Shown here piece after piece: positions 28,272 to 36,486 of a DNA stretch of 64,000 bases (position 1 is the first letter of the stretch; each line of letters opens with the position of its first letter). The notes beneath the pieces were generated by a model, which had not been told where the DNA came from, made no database searches, and saw only the letters and a list, made by a program, of their open reading frames with translations. The position numbers and the translations under genes were made by a program. The stretch is taken from the NCBI GenBank assembly GCA_949001935.1, contig CARJLX010000002.1, positions 75,404-139,403 on the forward strand. Reading direction: 5' to 3'. The DNA comes from an uncultured Eubacteriales bacterium (lineage in GTDB: Bacteria > Bacillota > Clostridia > Christensenellales > UBA1242).

Positions 28272-28742
28272 TTAATTTTCAAATTCAAGAGAAACTGGTG
28301 TATTATTAGATTCTTTTGTTTCCCTTCTAGGAGTGTTATCTTTTCCATCAGAAGCTATAAGCATTGCAACTGCAGATGTCATAATAAAAACGCTCCCTCC
28401 AAGTACTCCTAAACCAGATGCAAGTACTATATTTGCTGTATTGTCCAATTTTTCAATTTCAGCCAGTTTCTGTTTTTCACGTTCATTGCCATTATCTTTT
28501 ATATCTTGCAAAATTTTATCGTCTGGCATATCTGCATAATAATTTCTTTTTATTTGTGCAAGCTCATCATCGCCAATAATGCTTTCTATTTGTGTTTGTC
28601 TATAATTATCAATTAAATCGACACGTTTATTGCTAGGAGTTATTTTAGCCAAACCTCCACCAAGTGCAAGAAGATTTCCCGCTAATACTCCAGCAACAGC
28701 AATCGCTCTTGCGTATTTACTTGCTTTGTATAACTTTCCCAT
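28272..28742 (-). CDS. Hypothetical two-transmembrane protein (156 aa)
   Basis: The start at 28742 is chosen because a perfect AAGGAGG lies just upstream. A hydrophobic segment (AIAVAGVLAGNLLALGGG) near residues 13-30 and a second (ANIVLASGLGVLGGSVFIMT) near 100-130 enclose a charged loop of about 70 residues. The tail is polar. No family was recognised, but the arrangement resembles that of the decayed gene at 30869-31472. It is the first gene of an operon with 27620-28258 and is driven by a promoter whose spacer consists mainly of a C tract. Confidence 0.7.
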   Translation of the reverse strand: MGKLYKASKYARAIAVAGVLAGNLLALGGGLAKITPSNKRVDLIDNYRQTQIESIIGDDELAQIKRNYYADMPDDKILQDIKDNGNEREKQKLAEIEKLDNTANIVLASGLGVLGGSVFIMTSAVAMLIASDGKDNTPRRETKESNNTPVSLEFEN

Positions 28743-28784
28743 ATTTTCCTCCTTAATTTTGAATAATAACTTATCCACATTTTA

Positions 28785-28811
28785 ATTATACTCGGGGGGG
28801 GGATTTGTCAA
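28785..28811 (-). promoter_or_regulatory. Promoter with a homopolymer spacer
   Basis: Read on the minus strand: TTGACA (28811-28806), a spacer AAT-C9-GAG, then TATAAT (28790-28785). Both boxes match consensus exactly, but the spacer is 15 bp; 11 C would give the optimal 17. Tract-length change should therefore switch expression of the two-gene operon. Confidence 0.8.
28794..28802 (+). repeat. Poly-G tract (9 G) between promoter boxes
   Basis: Nine G on the plus strand within C-G9-ATTTG. The tract forms most of the spacer of the minus-strand promoter. Confidence 0.9.
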
Positions 28812-28873
28812 GCCCTTTTTCAAAAAAAGTTGAAATTTATTTTAAAAGCGATAAAAATTGGTTATTTATCCAC

Positions 28874-28900
28874 AAAAAAAGAGGCAGATGCCTCTTTTTA
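28874..28900 (-). terminator. Terminator of the 28898-29848 gene
   Basis: AAAAAGAGGCA and TGCCTCTTTTT form an 11-bp stem with a 2-nt core loop, with an A/T tract giving U residues on the minus-strand transcript. Confidence 0.8.
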
Positions 28901-29848
28901 CATTTCTGGTTCTTGTACCTTTCTATCCAGTATAGGTGTTGCTTTTTCATATCCATCTTCCTCACTAAGTTTTACTGGCACAACCATTGCCCATTCTTCT
29001 TCAGTGCATCCTTGTTTTAACAATTGATGATATTGATTTTGTGTTTCTATTGCTTGTCCATAATTGTTATGCTTGTCCTTTCTATCCACAGGGATTGCAC
29101 AATCTAGAATTTTCAAGCTCCAACATAGCATTGTTTCATCTTCTTTTTTTAATATTTCTGGTTGATTTAACCAAATACAAGGTTTTCCGCCAAACATTAT
29201 TACTGGAATAGTACTTGTCACTTCACTTGTAATTTTTGTTTTGCTAAACTTGGCTTTTTCACTTTCAAAATGTTTTCTATCTCTTTTTAAAGCAGTTATC
29301 ATTTTAATTTTTTTGTAAATGAGCTCTTGAACATAATCATTAAACTCTTCTGTTTCTTGTGGCTGGTCTATTAGTCTAGAGATTTCTCGTCCTAAATCTT
29401 TAATCTCAGCTTCGCGTTTTAAAAATTCACCTCTTTTTTTGTCAAGGTAGGCTTGATTTTCTTTGGATTTCAGTAATTTTTCAGGGTCTGTTATTATTGT
29501 AGTTTGTGTTAATGGTTCACTAAGAATAGGTGATTTTGGATCATAACGAAGGTTAAATTCAATTCTTGCTCCCGCACATGGAAAGCCAGGTCGACAGGTT
29601 TTGCGTAAACCATTGGCTGTTGCCAAGTGCATAACTGGGCCATCAAATCCTTTTATTTCTCCCGTTCTAAGTAGATAACTTGCTCCTAAATATTCCTTAC
29701 CTAATTTTATTGTCAAGCTTTTGTGAACCCCAGCGTCTATTGCTTTTTGTGTGCACAACGCACCCATAAATGCTTGATATCTTTGTGAGTATTTTTTATG
29801 TGATTCTGCACTTGGGGGTCTTGAAAAAAACTCTAAATCTTTTATCAT
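28898..29848 (-). CDS. Hypothetical protein (316 aa)
   Basis: The second of two nearby ATG codons (29848) is preferred because AAGGAG is six bases before it; the first is at 29854. The protein is soluble with a mixed N-terminal region (LGKEYLGASYLLRTGEIKGF), a central helical stretch rich in lysine and glutamate, and a C-terminal part with PVIMFGGKPCIWLNQPE. I do not recognise a family. It is transcribed alone. Confidence 0.6.
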   Translation of the reverse strand: MIKDLEFFSRPPSAESHKKYSQRYQAFMGALCTQKAIDAGVHKSLTIKLGKEYLGASYLLRTGEIKGFDGPVMHLATANGLRKTCRPGFPCAGARIEFNLRYDPKSPILSEPLTQTTIITDPEKLLKSKENQAYLDKKRGEFLKREAEIKDLGREISRLIDQPQETEEFNDYVQELIYKKIKMITALKRDRKHFESEKAKFSKTKITSEVTSTIPVIMFGGKPCIWLNQPEILKKEDETMLCWSLKILDCAIPVDRKDKHNNYGQAIETQNQYHQLLKQGCTEEEWAMVVPVKLSEEDGYEKATPILDRKVQEPEM

Positions 29849-29983
29849 AATCATCTCCTTAAACTTTAACGATTCATTATAACATGAAAGTTTATAAAAG
29901 TAAATACCTTAATTTTAATTTTTTTATAATTTTTCAAATACTCAAAAATGTAAAAATATATACTCAAAAAATGCGTAAAAATC

Positions 29984-30012
29984 TTGACTATTATTTCTCT
30001 ACAATGTAAAAT
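29984..30012 (+). promoter_or_regulatory. Promoter of the radical SAM gene
   Basis: TTGACT (29984-29989), 17 bp, TAAAAT (30007-30012), then a GTAGGAG ribosome site and ATG 30030. Confidence 0.75.
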
Positions 30013-30029
30013 TATAGTAGGAGATTTTT

Positions 30030-30842
30030 ATGAAAAGTTATGAAAATATAGTTGTTAAAACTCAAGAGGTGGCAAGCATTATACAACCTTCTAAGCAAGA
30101 AGAATTTGATTTTGTTATCAATCCTTATACAGGTTGTCCAAATCCATGCAAATATTGTTATGCATCTTTTATGAGGCGATTTTCTCGTCACAGTGAACAA
30201 TGGGGTGACTTTGTTGATGTGAAAATCTGGAAAGGAAATTTTGATGCAAATAAATTGGGGGGTAAGAGGATATTGATATCTTCTGTGACAGAGCCTTATA
30301 ATTTTTATGAAAAAACATACAAGGTGACACAGAATATTTTAAAGAAGTTAGTTGGCATTGATTGTAGCATTGTTATTAATACTAAATCTGGGTTGATAAC
30401 TCGAGATTTGCCTATCTTAAAAAAATTGAAAGATGTGATTGTTTCAATATCTTTTTGCACTTTAGATGAAAAAATTGCACAAGGTTTAGAGGAGTCTTAT
30501 TCAGTTAAAGAAAGATTGCAAGCGCTTAAAAAACTTCATGAGAACGGAATAAAAACTTGCGTAAATGTTGCTCCAATTTTTCCAGAAATCACTGATTGGA
30601 GGGCAATCGTAGAAAAGACAAGAGATTTTGCGGATGAGTATACTTTTGAAAGTTTAACACTTCGCAATGAATTTAAGCCAGCAATTTTAAATTATATATG
30701 GGCAAATCATAAAGATTTATATGCCATATATTATGAGATTTATAAAGAAAATAGGTCAAGTTATTTTGATAAATTATTTGACCAAATAAATGTATTTTGT
30801 GAAGAAGAGGGGATTAAAGCAAATATAAGTATAAAATTATAA
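30030..30842 (+). CDS. SPL-family radical SAM protein
   Basis: This 270-residue protein has the radical SAM motif CxxxCxxC as C36, C40 and C43 in NPYTGCPNPCKYCYA. That places it in the group related to spore photoproduct lyase and Rv2578c-like proteins, which bind a 4Fe-4S cluster and cleave S-adenosylmethionine. Also visible are ISSVTEPYNFYEK, a partial TIM-barrel pattern and INTKSGLITRDLP. It is shorter than true spore photoproduct lyase (about 340), so the substrate is unknown. It has its own promoter and terminator. Confidence 0.8.
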   Translation: MKSYENIVVKTQEVASIIQPSKQEEFDFVINPYTGCPNPCKYCYASFMRRFSRHSEQWGDFVDVKIWKGNFDANKLGGKRILISSVTEPYNFYEKTYKVTQNILKKLVGIDCSIVINTKSGLITRDLPILKKLKDVIVSISFCTLDEKIAQGLEESYSVKERLQALKKLHENGIKTCVNVAPIFPEITDWRAIVEKTRDFADEYTFESLTLRNEFKPAILNYIWANHKDLYAIYYEIYKENRSSYFDKLFDQINVFCEEEGIKANISIKL

Positions 30843-30868
30843 AAACCTATCATTTGGATAGGTTTTTA
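30841..30868 (+). terminator. Terminator of the radical SAM gene
   Basis: AAAACCTATC and GGATAGGTTTTT form a stem with a short loop and a T run. It begins at the stop codon. Confidence 0.85.
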
Positions 30869-31472
30869 TTATATATTAATTTGGTAAGATGAATTTTCTG
30901 GGCGGTAGTCAACTGCATTTCTTAACAGGGCATCAACTCTATCATTTTCAAGGTCTGAAATTTCGCTTATCAACTCTTCTCGTTTTTTATTATCCGAGAT
31001 GTATATGCGAATGCATCAGTAAGCAAAATTGCAGCTGGAACAGAACAAGGAAGATAAACTGCAACTATTTTTATTAAAGATTGATGATTTATTTCCTCGA
31101 CCTTTTTAAGAATTTCAACATTTTGTGTTTCTTCCAAATAATCTGCTAAAGGATAAGCTTTTATTAAATTATGTTTCTTAAGATTTAATTCATCTTTTGA
31201 GATTAAACCTTGATCAAATTTCTTCTGTTCAGGAGCTAATTTTCCCTCAATATATTGAATGTAACCGCTTTCTTGTTGTAATACAAGCTTTCTTCATCAT
31301 TTTTAGACGATACAGCAAAAACATGTCCTAACGCAGCGGCAAATAGAGTTAAACCGCAAATAGCACACACAGGAGGCAAAACCTTTTGTTTCTTTTTTTA
31401 AATGGCAAAATCTCTTCTTAATGCTTGGATTTTTTCAATTTTACTATTATAAACTTTTTCTTTCTTCTTCAT
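30869..31472 (-). pseudogene. Decayed two-transmembrane protein gene
   Basis: On the minus strand a start at 31472 preceded by AAAGGAT opens MKKKEKVYNSKIEKIQALRR, then stops after 25 codons. Continuous coding sense reappears in other frames: KVLPPVCAICGLTLFAAALG (hydrophobic), then ESGYIQYIEGKLAPEQKK and a second hydrophobic segment (IVAVYLPCSVPAAILL), and finally REELISEISDLENDRVDALL to a stop at 30869. At least three frame changes are needed. The reconstruction is a protein of about 200 residues with two membrane segments and a helical loop, similar in plan to the intact gene at 28272. Confidence 0.75.
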
Positions 31473-31574
31473 ATTTTATCCTTTTATTTTTATCTTTTAT
31501 CAGCAATGAGGAAGTTTGTTAATATTAAAAAATTAAAAATTATTTGTTTTTTCTTAAAAAGTTAACAAAAACTC

Positions 31575-31603
31575 TTGCAAAAATTCAAAAACTTTGTTAA
31601 ACT
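31575..31603 (+). promoter_or_regulatory. tRNA-Glu promoter
   Basis: TTGCAA (31575-31580), 17 bp, TAAACT (31598-31603), 17 bp upstream of the tRNA. Confidence 0.65.
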
Positions 31604-31620
31604 AAGAGAGCATAAAATTA

Positions 31621-31696
31621 TGCCCTCTTGGTCAAGCGGTTAAGACGCAGCCCTCTCACGGCTGAATCAGGAGTTCGATTCTCCTAGAGGGTACCA
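31621..31696 (+). tRNA. tRNA-Glu (anticodon CTC), CCA encoded
   Basis: TGCCCTC pairs with GAGGGTA. The anticodon stem CAGCC/GGCTG encloses CTCTCAC, giving anticodon CTC, and the T arm is AGGAG-TTCGATT-CTCCT. CCA is encoded at 31694-31696. Confidence 0.95.
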
Positions 31697-31704
31697 AATT
31701 TATT

Positions 31705-31728
31705 AAAAGAACTACAAAGTTCTTTTTT
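31705..31728 (+). terminator. Terminator after tRNA-Glu
   Basis: AAAAGAACT and AGTTCTTTT with a 4-nt loop and T6. Confidence 0.8.
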
Positions 31729-31745
31729 ATTTTTATGTTTTTTAT

Positions 31746-31775
31746 TTGAGTTTTTTATTTTAAATTTGATATAAT
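31746..31775 (+). promoter_or_regulatory. Promoter giving a leaderless patatin transcript
   Basis: TTGAGT (31746-31751), 18 bp, TATAAT (31770-31775). The start codon ATG 31782 lies at the expected transcription start, and no ribosome binding site precedes it. Confidence 0.6.
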
Positions 31776-31781
31776 ATTTTT

Positions 31782-32630
31782 ATGAAAATGTTTAATTTAT
31801 TTAATAGAAAAGAAATTAAGATTGGTATTGCCTTTGGCGGTGGTGGTGCTAGAGGTTTTTCACATCTTGGAGCAATTAAAGCATTAGAAGAGTTTGGAAT
31901 TAAATTTGACTATGTTGCAGGCACTTCGGCAGGGTCTTTGATTGGTGCTTTTTATGCGGCTGGTTATTCTTATAAAGAGATGTATGATATTGCTAAAAAT
32001 ATTCGCATGAAAGATATTAAAACAAATCGAGTGCCTTTTGTTCCTTCTAAGTTGGATGGTGTTGGTGAGATAATTAAGAAAGAACTTGGTGATATAAATA
32101 TTGAGGATTTGAAAACTCCTTTTTCGGCTGTTGCTGTTGATCTTATTTCAACTAAGGAGGTTGTGCTATCTAAAGGTAATTTAGCTAAAGCAGTGATGGG
32201 CAGTTGTGCAGTGCCTGCAGTATTTATTCCTGTAGACTATAATGGGATGCTTCTTGCTGATGGGGGACTTCAAAATACAATTCCTGCCGATGTACCTCGC
32301 CATTATGGTTGTGACTATGTTGTGTCTATTGATGTTAACAAAAGTCGAACCTATGGAACGGAATCTACAAAATTAACAGATGTGGTGATGTGTTCAATTA
32401 GAATTCTTATGAAGAGTAATGCAGTTCGCGGTTATGTTTGTAGTGATGTTGTTGTTGCTCCAGAAACTAAGCGATTTAAATCTACAAGTGCAGAGGGATT
32501 TGAAGAAATGATAGAAGAGGGCTACAATGCAACTATTGACGCTATGCCTAAAATTATGGAATTATTTACTAGACGAAAAAAAGCAAAAGTTGATAATTGT
32601 GATATGGGTGATGTTAAATTTATAGATTGA
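31782..32630 (+). CDS. Patatin-like phospholipase family protein
   Basis: This 282-residue protein has the patatin catalytic signatures: oxyanion-hole GGGGARG (residues 19-25), the nucleophile elbow GTSAG with Ser49, and the Asp-Gly dyad DGG with Asp160. It belongs to the RssA/YlbK type of esterase or phospholipase, predicted cytoplasmic or membrane-peripheral. The -10 box is only six bases before the ATG, so the mRNA may be leaderless. The ComEC-like gene starts 12 bp after its stop, forming a two-gene operon. Confidence 0.9.
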   Translation: MKMFNLFNRKEIKIGIAFGGGGARGFSHLGAIKALEEFGIKFDYVAGTSAGSLIGAFYAAGYSYKEMYDIAKNIRMKDIKTNRVPFVPSKLDGVGEIIKKELGDINIEDLKTPFSAVAVDLISTKEVVLSKGNLAKAVMGSCAVPAVFIPVDYNGMLLADGGLQNTIPADVPRHYGCDYVVSIDVNKSRTYGTESTKLTDVVMCSIRILMKSNAVRGYVCSDVVVAPETKRFKSTSAEGFEEMIEEGYNATIDAMPKIMELFTRRKKAKVDNCDMGDVKFID

Positions 32631-32642
32631 TTATTTTAGATT

Positions 32643-33782
32643 ATGACAAAACAAAAGATAAGTAGCGATTTTAAAAATAAAATATTAACTATTCGTTTGA
32701 TTTTGACAGCAGTTTTGGCTGTTGTCTTTTTGCTAGTTTTCTTTTTCTGCGGTGGGGCTTTACTTTTATTTAATAAAATGGGTGATGTTAAATGTTTTGC
32801 AAAGAACGATTTTGAAATTCATTATCTAGATGTAGGCCAAGGTGATTGTACATTCATTCGTTTCCCAGATAACACAACAATGTTGATTGATGCTGGAGTT
32901 AGCAGTAGTGGTGAGAAAATTTGTAATTATCTTAAAGATTTGTTTACACAAGAAGGATTAGAGGATATTGATTATTTTCTTTTAACTCATCAAGATAGCG
33001 ATCATGTGGGTGGAGCGAGTGAAGTTTTTGAAAAGTTCCAAGTAAATTGCGTATTTAGGCCAATGGTTTATTCAACAAGTGAAGTTGACATGTATGAAAA
33101 TTTAGAGGACTATACGATAAGCAATGGAATTTATTATGATAGGGCTATTATTTCAGCTTATAATGAACCTAACTGTATTATTCGTTATTCAATGGCAGGA
33201 ATAAGTTGGGGCAATGATAGTTATAGTGTAAGATTTTTATCTCCAAATTCAACAAAATATTCTTCATCAAATGCTTATAGCCCTGTTGTGAAAATTACTT
33301 ATAGAGAAAGATCCTTTCTTTTTACTGGTGATGCTGAAAGCAAAACAGAAAACGAAGTTATTGAAAAATGTCCAGAACTTTTGAAAGCAGATGTTTTGAA
33401 GGTTGCTCATCATGGTTCAAAAACTTCAACTTCTGCAAAATTTTTATCTTATGTTCAACCAAAGATGGCAATTATAAGTGTGGGAAGAAATAGTTATGGG
33501 CATCCTGCTGATGAAACATTAACAAGATTGCAAGAAATTAATTGTAAGATTTATCAAACTATTAGTTTAAACGATATAGCATTGAGTGTTGATAGCAAGG
33601 GAATTATTGTTATAGGAGGAGAAAATAATGCTCCTATTATAGATGTCACAATGATCATAGCTGTCTTTATTGTAGGAATTTTAGTTGTTTGGGGAATTCA
33701 ACCAAGAAAGAAACAAGTTAAAAGTGTTAAAAAACGACAGTCTAAAAAAACTAAAGCAACTATGAATACAGATAGATTTTAA
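32643..33782 (+). CDS. ComEC-like metallo-beta-lactamase-fold hydrolase, membrane-anchored
   Basis: This 379-residue protein starts with a membrane segment (about 17-43), then a metallo-beta-lactamase domain like the C-terminal nuclease-like domain of ComEC. It shows YLDVGQGDCTFIRFP, THQDSDHVGG (H116, D118, D120, H121), FTGDAE, KVAHHGSKTS and ISVGRNSYGHP. A second hydrophobic segment (VTMIIAVFIVGILVVWGI) and a lysine/arginine-rich tail follow. The catalytic domain would face outside. It lacks the competence channel domain, so it is a stand-alone relative rather than ComEC itself. Confidence 0.85.
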   Translation: MTKQKISSDFKNKILTIRLILTAVLAVVFLLVFFFCGGALLLFNKMGDVKCFAKNDFEIHYLDVGQGDCTFIRFPDNTTMLIDAGVSSSGEKICNYLKDLFTQEGLEDIDYFLLTHQDSDHVGGASEVFEKFQVNCVFRPMVYSTSEVDMYENLEDYTISNGIYYDRAIISAYNEPNCIIRYSMAGISWGNDSYSVRFLSPNSTKYSSSNAYSPVVKITYRERSFLFTGDAESKTENEVIEKCPELLKADVLKVAHHGSKTSTSAKFLSYVQPKMAIISVGRNSYGHPADETLTRLQEINCKIYQTISLNDIALSVDSKGIIVIGGENNAPIIDVTMIIAVFIVGILVVWGIQPRKKQVKSVKKRQSKKTKATMNTDRF

Positions 33783-33925
33783 TAGGCTATTTTTTCAGGA
33801 TAAATTTAGAAAGCTGTTAGCTAGCAAAAGTAAAAATTTTTATTTGAACGCAATTGTGTGAAAAAATATAAATTTTATTGTTAATAATGATTTGAGATTA
33901 TTTTGTTTTGTGTTAATATAAATAT
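33783..33925 (+). promoter_or_regulatory. Spacer with a leaderless-type promoter for 33926
   Basis: TTGAGA (33892-33897), 16 bp, TAATAT (33914-33919) lie immediately upstream of ATG 33926. No ribosome site is seen. Confidence 0.45.
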
Positions 33926-34396
33926 ATGAAAAAGACCTTTCTTAACATCGTTCTTGTTTGCTTGGATGGCGATTTCTGCAGGTTTATATCTAAAGAACTA
34001 TCAGATAAACTTGACATGTTTTTTGCCGACTTGAAGGATTACATTGAATATGACCTTTTGGATAGCAAAGCAATTTTAGAAAAATGCGGTTTTGATTATC
34101 TGCAAGAGCGTGAACTTAAAGCAACTAAATCTTTTTCAAAATTTGAGAATGCCATTTTAACCGTGGATTTTGATTTATTTAAACAAAATAGATTTGCCTT
34201 TGATGACGAAAGTTTAATTGTTTATCTTAAACTTCCTAAAAAAGTGTTGAGTGAAAAGGAAACAATCAATATCTTGGCATATGAAAGTCATGACGAATTT
34301 TTAGTCAGGCAAAGTGATGTTATTGTTGTGCTTAAAAGTAAATCAAGTAATAAAGCTTTAAAAGAAATTATTGTTAAATTAAGGGAGGCGTTATGA
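33926..34396 (+). CDS. Shikimate-kinase-like protein lacking the P-loop
   Basis: This 156-residue protein resembles shikimate kinase along its length: an N-terminal beta strand IVLVCLDGD, a DLKDYIEYD segment like the DxD substrate site, FDYLQERELKATKSFSKFENAILTV like the FRxxE/ctGGG region, and LIVYLKLPKKVLSEKE. The nucleotide-binding GxxGxGKS is replaced by LDGDFCRF, so ATP binding and kinase activity are doubtful. Its stop overlaps the transketolase start (ATGA), implying coupled translation. Alignment was by eye, so the family link is tentative. It could be a regulatory or structural relic. Confidence 0.5.
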   Translation: MKKTFLNIVLVCLDGDFCRFISKELSDKLDMFFADLKDYIEYDLLDSKAILEKCGFDYLQERELKATKSFSKFENAILTVDFDLFKQNRFAFDDESLIVYLKLPKKVLSEKETINILAYESHDEFLVRQSDVIVVLKSKSSNKALKEIIVKLREAL

Positions 34397-36357
34397 ATAT
34401 CGCAGATAAAACTTTAAATTATGTAAAATCTATAACAGTTCAAACTATTGCTAATGCTGGCTCTGGGCATACAGGTTCTGCTTTAGGGGCTTCTTCAATT
34501 ATGTTGGCTCTTTTTAAGGATCATTATAATTTTGATGTTTCTGAAACAGATTATCTTAATCGTGATAGATTTGTTCTCTCTGCAGGACATGCTTGTCCAC
34601 TTTATTATACCATTTTATCTTTGTTCGGCTTTGATCTATCTTTGAATGATCTAAAAAATTTAAGGAAACAAGGCTCACGTACTCCTGGGCATCCTGAGTT
34701 TGGTGTGACTGATGGGGTTGAAGTTAGCACAGGCCCTCTTGGTCAAGGAGTTGCAAACGCTGTGGGTATGGCAATTAGTGAAAGTTTGATGGAAGAAAGA
34801 TTTAATTCTGTTGGATTTCCTATTATTAACAACTACACATATTGTCTTGCAGGTGATGGTGACTTGATGGAAGGGGTTGCCTTGGAGGCTTGTTCTATTG
34901 CTGGAAGTTTGAACTTGAAAAGACTTATTGTTTTATATGATTCTAATGATGTGACTATTGATGGAAATTTAAATCTTGCAAATCGAGAAAATGTAGCAAA
35001 AAAATTTAAAGCAATGGGCTGGAATGTAGTTCGTTGTAAAAATGGAAATTCTTTTAAAGCATGCTCTAGGGCTATTAATGTTGCTAAAAAATCTACTAAA
35101 CCTACTATTATTATTTTTAAAACAACTATTGGAATTGGAACCGAAAAAGAGGGAACAAGTGCAATTCATGGCTATGCATTAAAGCCAGAAGAGTTAAAAG
35201 TATTCAATCAAAATCATCAAGTTTTAGAAGATTTTTATATTCCTAGTGATGTTCGTGATTGGTGTGTTGCAAGCACAAGACGAGGCAAATTAAATCATGA
35301 AAAATGGAATCAAGAACTTGCGATTTATTCAAATACAAACCCAGAACTTTATCGTCAATTTATGCAATTTTTTGATAGAAAGAAGTTTGATGTTGAAAAA
35401 ATTCTTAAAAATACTTATAAGTGGGAAGGTTTGTCTGGTAGAGAAGTTAACAAGATTATTTTAAATGAAATTGCAAGTAAACTTCTTCAAATGGTAGGCG
35501 GTACTGCCGACCTTGCTCCTTCTACTATGGCATTTATTGATGGTGCTAGCAATTTCTTGGCTGGAAATAAAAGGGGAAGAAATATACACTTTGGTGTTAG
35601 AGAGCATGCTATGGCGGCTATTTGCAATGGAATCGCTTTATATGAAGATTTTATTCCTTTCTGTTCAACATTCCTTGCTTTTTCTAACTATATGATTCCT
35701 GCAATAAGAATGTCAGCTTTCATGAACCTTGGTGTAATATATATCTTTACTCATGATAGCATTATGGTTGGAGAGGATGGACCTACACATCAACCTATTG
35801 AACAACTTGGTCAACTTAGATTAATTCCTAACCTTAATGTTTTTAGGCCATGTGATGGACAAGAAATTTTAGCTTGCTATCAACATGTTTTAGATAGAAA
35901 TGGTGCTACTGCCTTGATTTTATCTAGACAAAAGTTAAAAGAAGTAGAAAACACGTCCTTCAAAAATGCACTAATGGGTGGTTATATTTTAAAACCATGT
36001 AAAAAAGAGGCAGACATAGTTTTATATGCAAGCGGAAGTGAGGTTTCACTTGCATTAGAAGTTGCTGAGGAACTTGGTAAAAAGTATGATGTTTCTGTTG
36101 TATCTATGCCTTGTGTTGAAGTTTTTGAAAAACAATCTCCTGCATATAAAAATAAAGTGCTTCAAGTAAATGCTAAATTGAAGGTAGCTATTGAGGCTTC
36201 AAATGACAATGTTTGGTTTAAATATATTGGTGATAATGGTCTTAGAATTGGCGTTGAAGATTATATGTTCTCGGCTAAGGGTGAAGAAGTTTATGAAAAA
36301 GCTGGCTTTACAACAAAAGAAATAGTAAAGAAAATTTTAAAAACAATGGCACATTAA
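34393..36357 (+). CDS. tkt: Transketolase
   Basis: This 654-residue thiamine-diphosphate enzyme moves two-carbon units between sugar phosphates in the pentose phosphate pathway. The start has GGGAGG six bases upstream. Visible motifs are SAGHACPLYYT, STGPLGQGVANAVGMA, the cofactor-binding GDGDLMEGVALEA with the later ND/N residue, GGTADLAPS, FGVREHAMAAICNG and HDSIMVGEDGPTHQP. Length matches the bacterial two-domain enzyme. It overlaps the preceding gene by 4 bp. Confidence 0.95.
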   Translation: MNIADKTLNYVKSITVQTIANAGSGHTGSALGASSIMLALFKDHYNFDVSETDYLNRDRFVLSAGHACPLYYTILSLFGFDLSLNDLKNLRKQGSRTPGHPEFGVTDGVEVSTGPLGQGVANAVGMAISESLMEERFNSVGFPIINNYTYCLAGDGDLMEGVALEACSIAGSLNLKRLIVLYDSNDVTIDGNLNLANRENVAKKFKAMGWNVVRCKNGNSFKACSRAINVAKKSTKPTIIIFKTTIGIGTEKEGTSAIHGYALKPEELKVFNQNHQVLEDFYIPSDVRDWCVASTRRGKLNHEKWNQELAIYSNTNPELYRQFMQFFDRKKFDVEKILKNTYKWEGLSGREVNKIILNEIASKLLQMVGGTADLAPSTMAFIDGASNFLAGNKRGRNIHFGVREHAMAAICNGIALYEDFIPFCSTFLAFSNYMIPAIRMSAFMNLGVIYIFTHDSIMVGEDGPTHQPIEQLGQLRLIPNLNVFRPCDGQEILACYQHVLDRNGATALILSRQKLKEVENTSFKNALMGGYILKPCKKEADIVLYASGSEVSLALEVAEELGKKYDVSVVSMPCVEVFEKQSPAYKNKVLQVNAKLKVAIEASNDNVWFKYIGDNGLRIGVEDYMFSAKGEEVYEKAGFTTKEIVKKILKTMAH

Positions 36358-36370
36358 TTGTGCCTTTTTT
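36348..36370 (+). terminator. Terminator of tkt
   Basis: GGCACA and TGTGCC form a stem around the stop codon, followed by T6. Confidence 0.75.
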
Positions 36371-36486
36371 ATTTTTTTAACTTTGAATTATAACAAAATT
36401 CCCTATATTTCGAGTAGTTTTGACAACTTTTATTTTCACATTATCAAACATAGCAGAGTATACTTTTATTAGAAAGGGGATTTGAG

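Noticed and set aside
30257..30262. Six-G run in the radical SAM gene as a fourth contingency tract
   Set aside because: It is shorter, lies within an intact reading frame and lacks the C-Gn-ATTT context.
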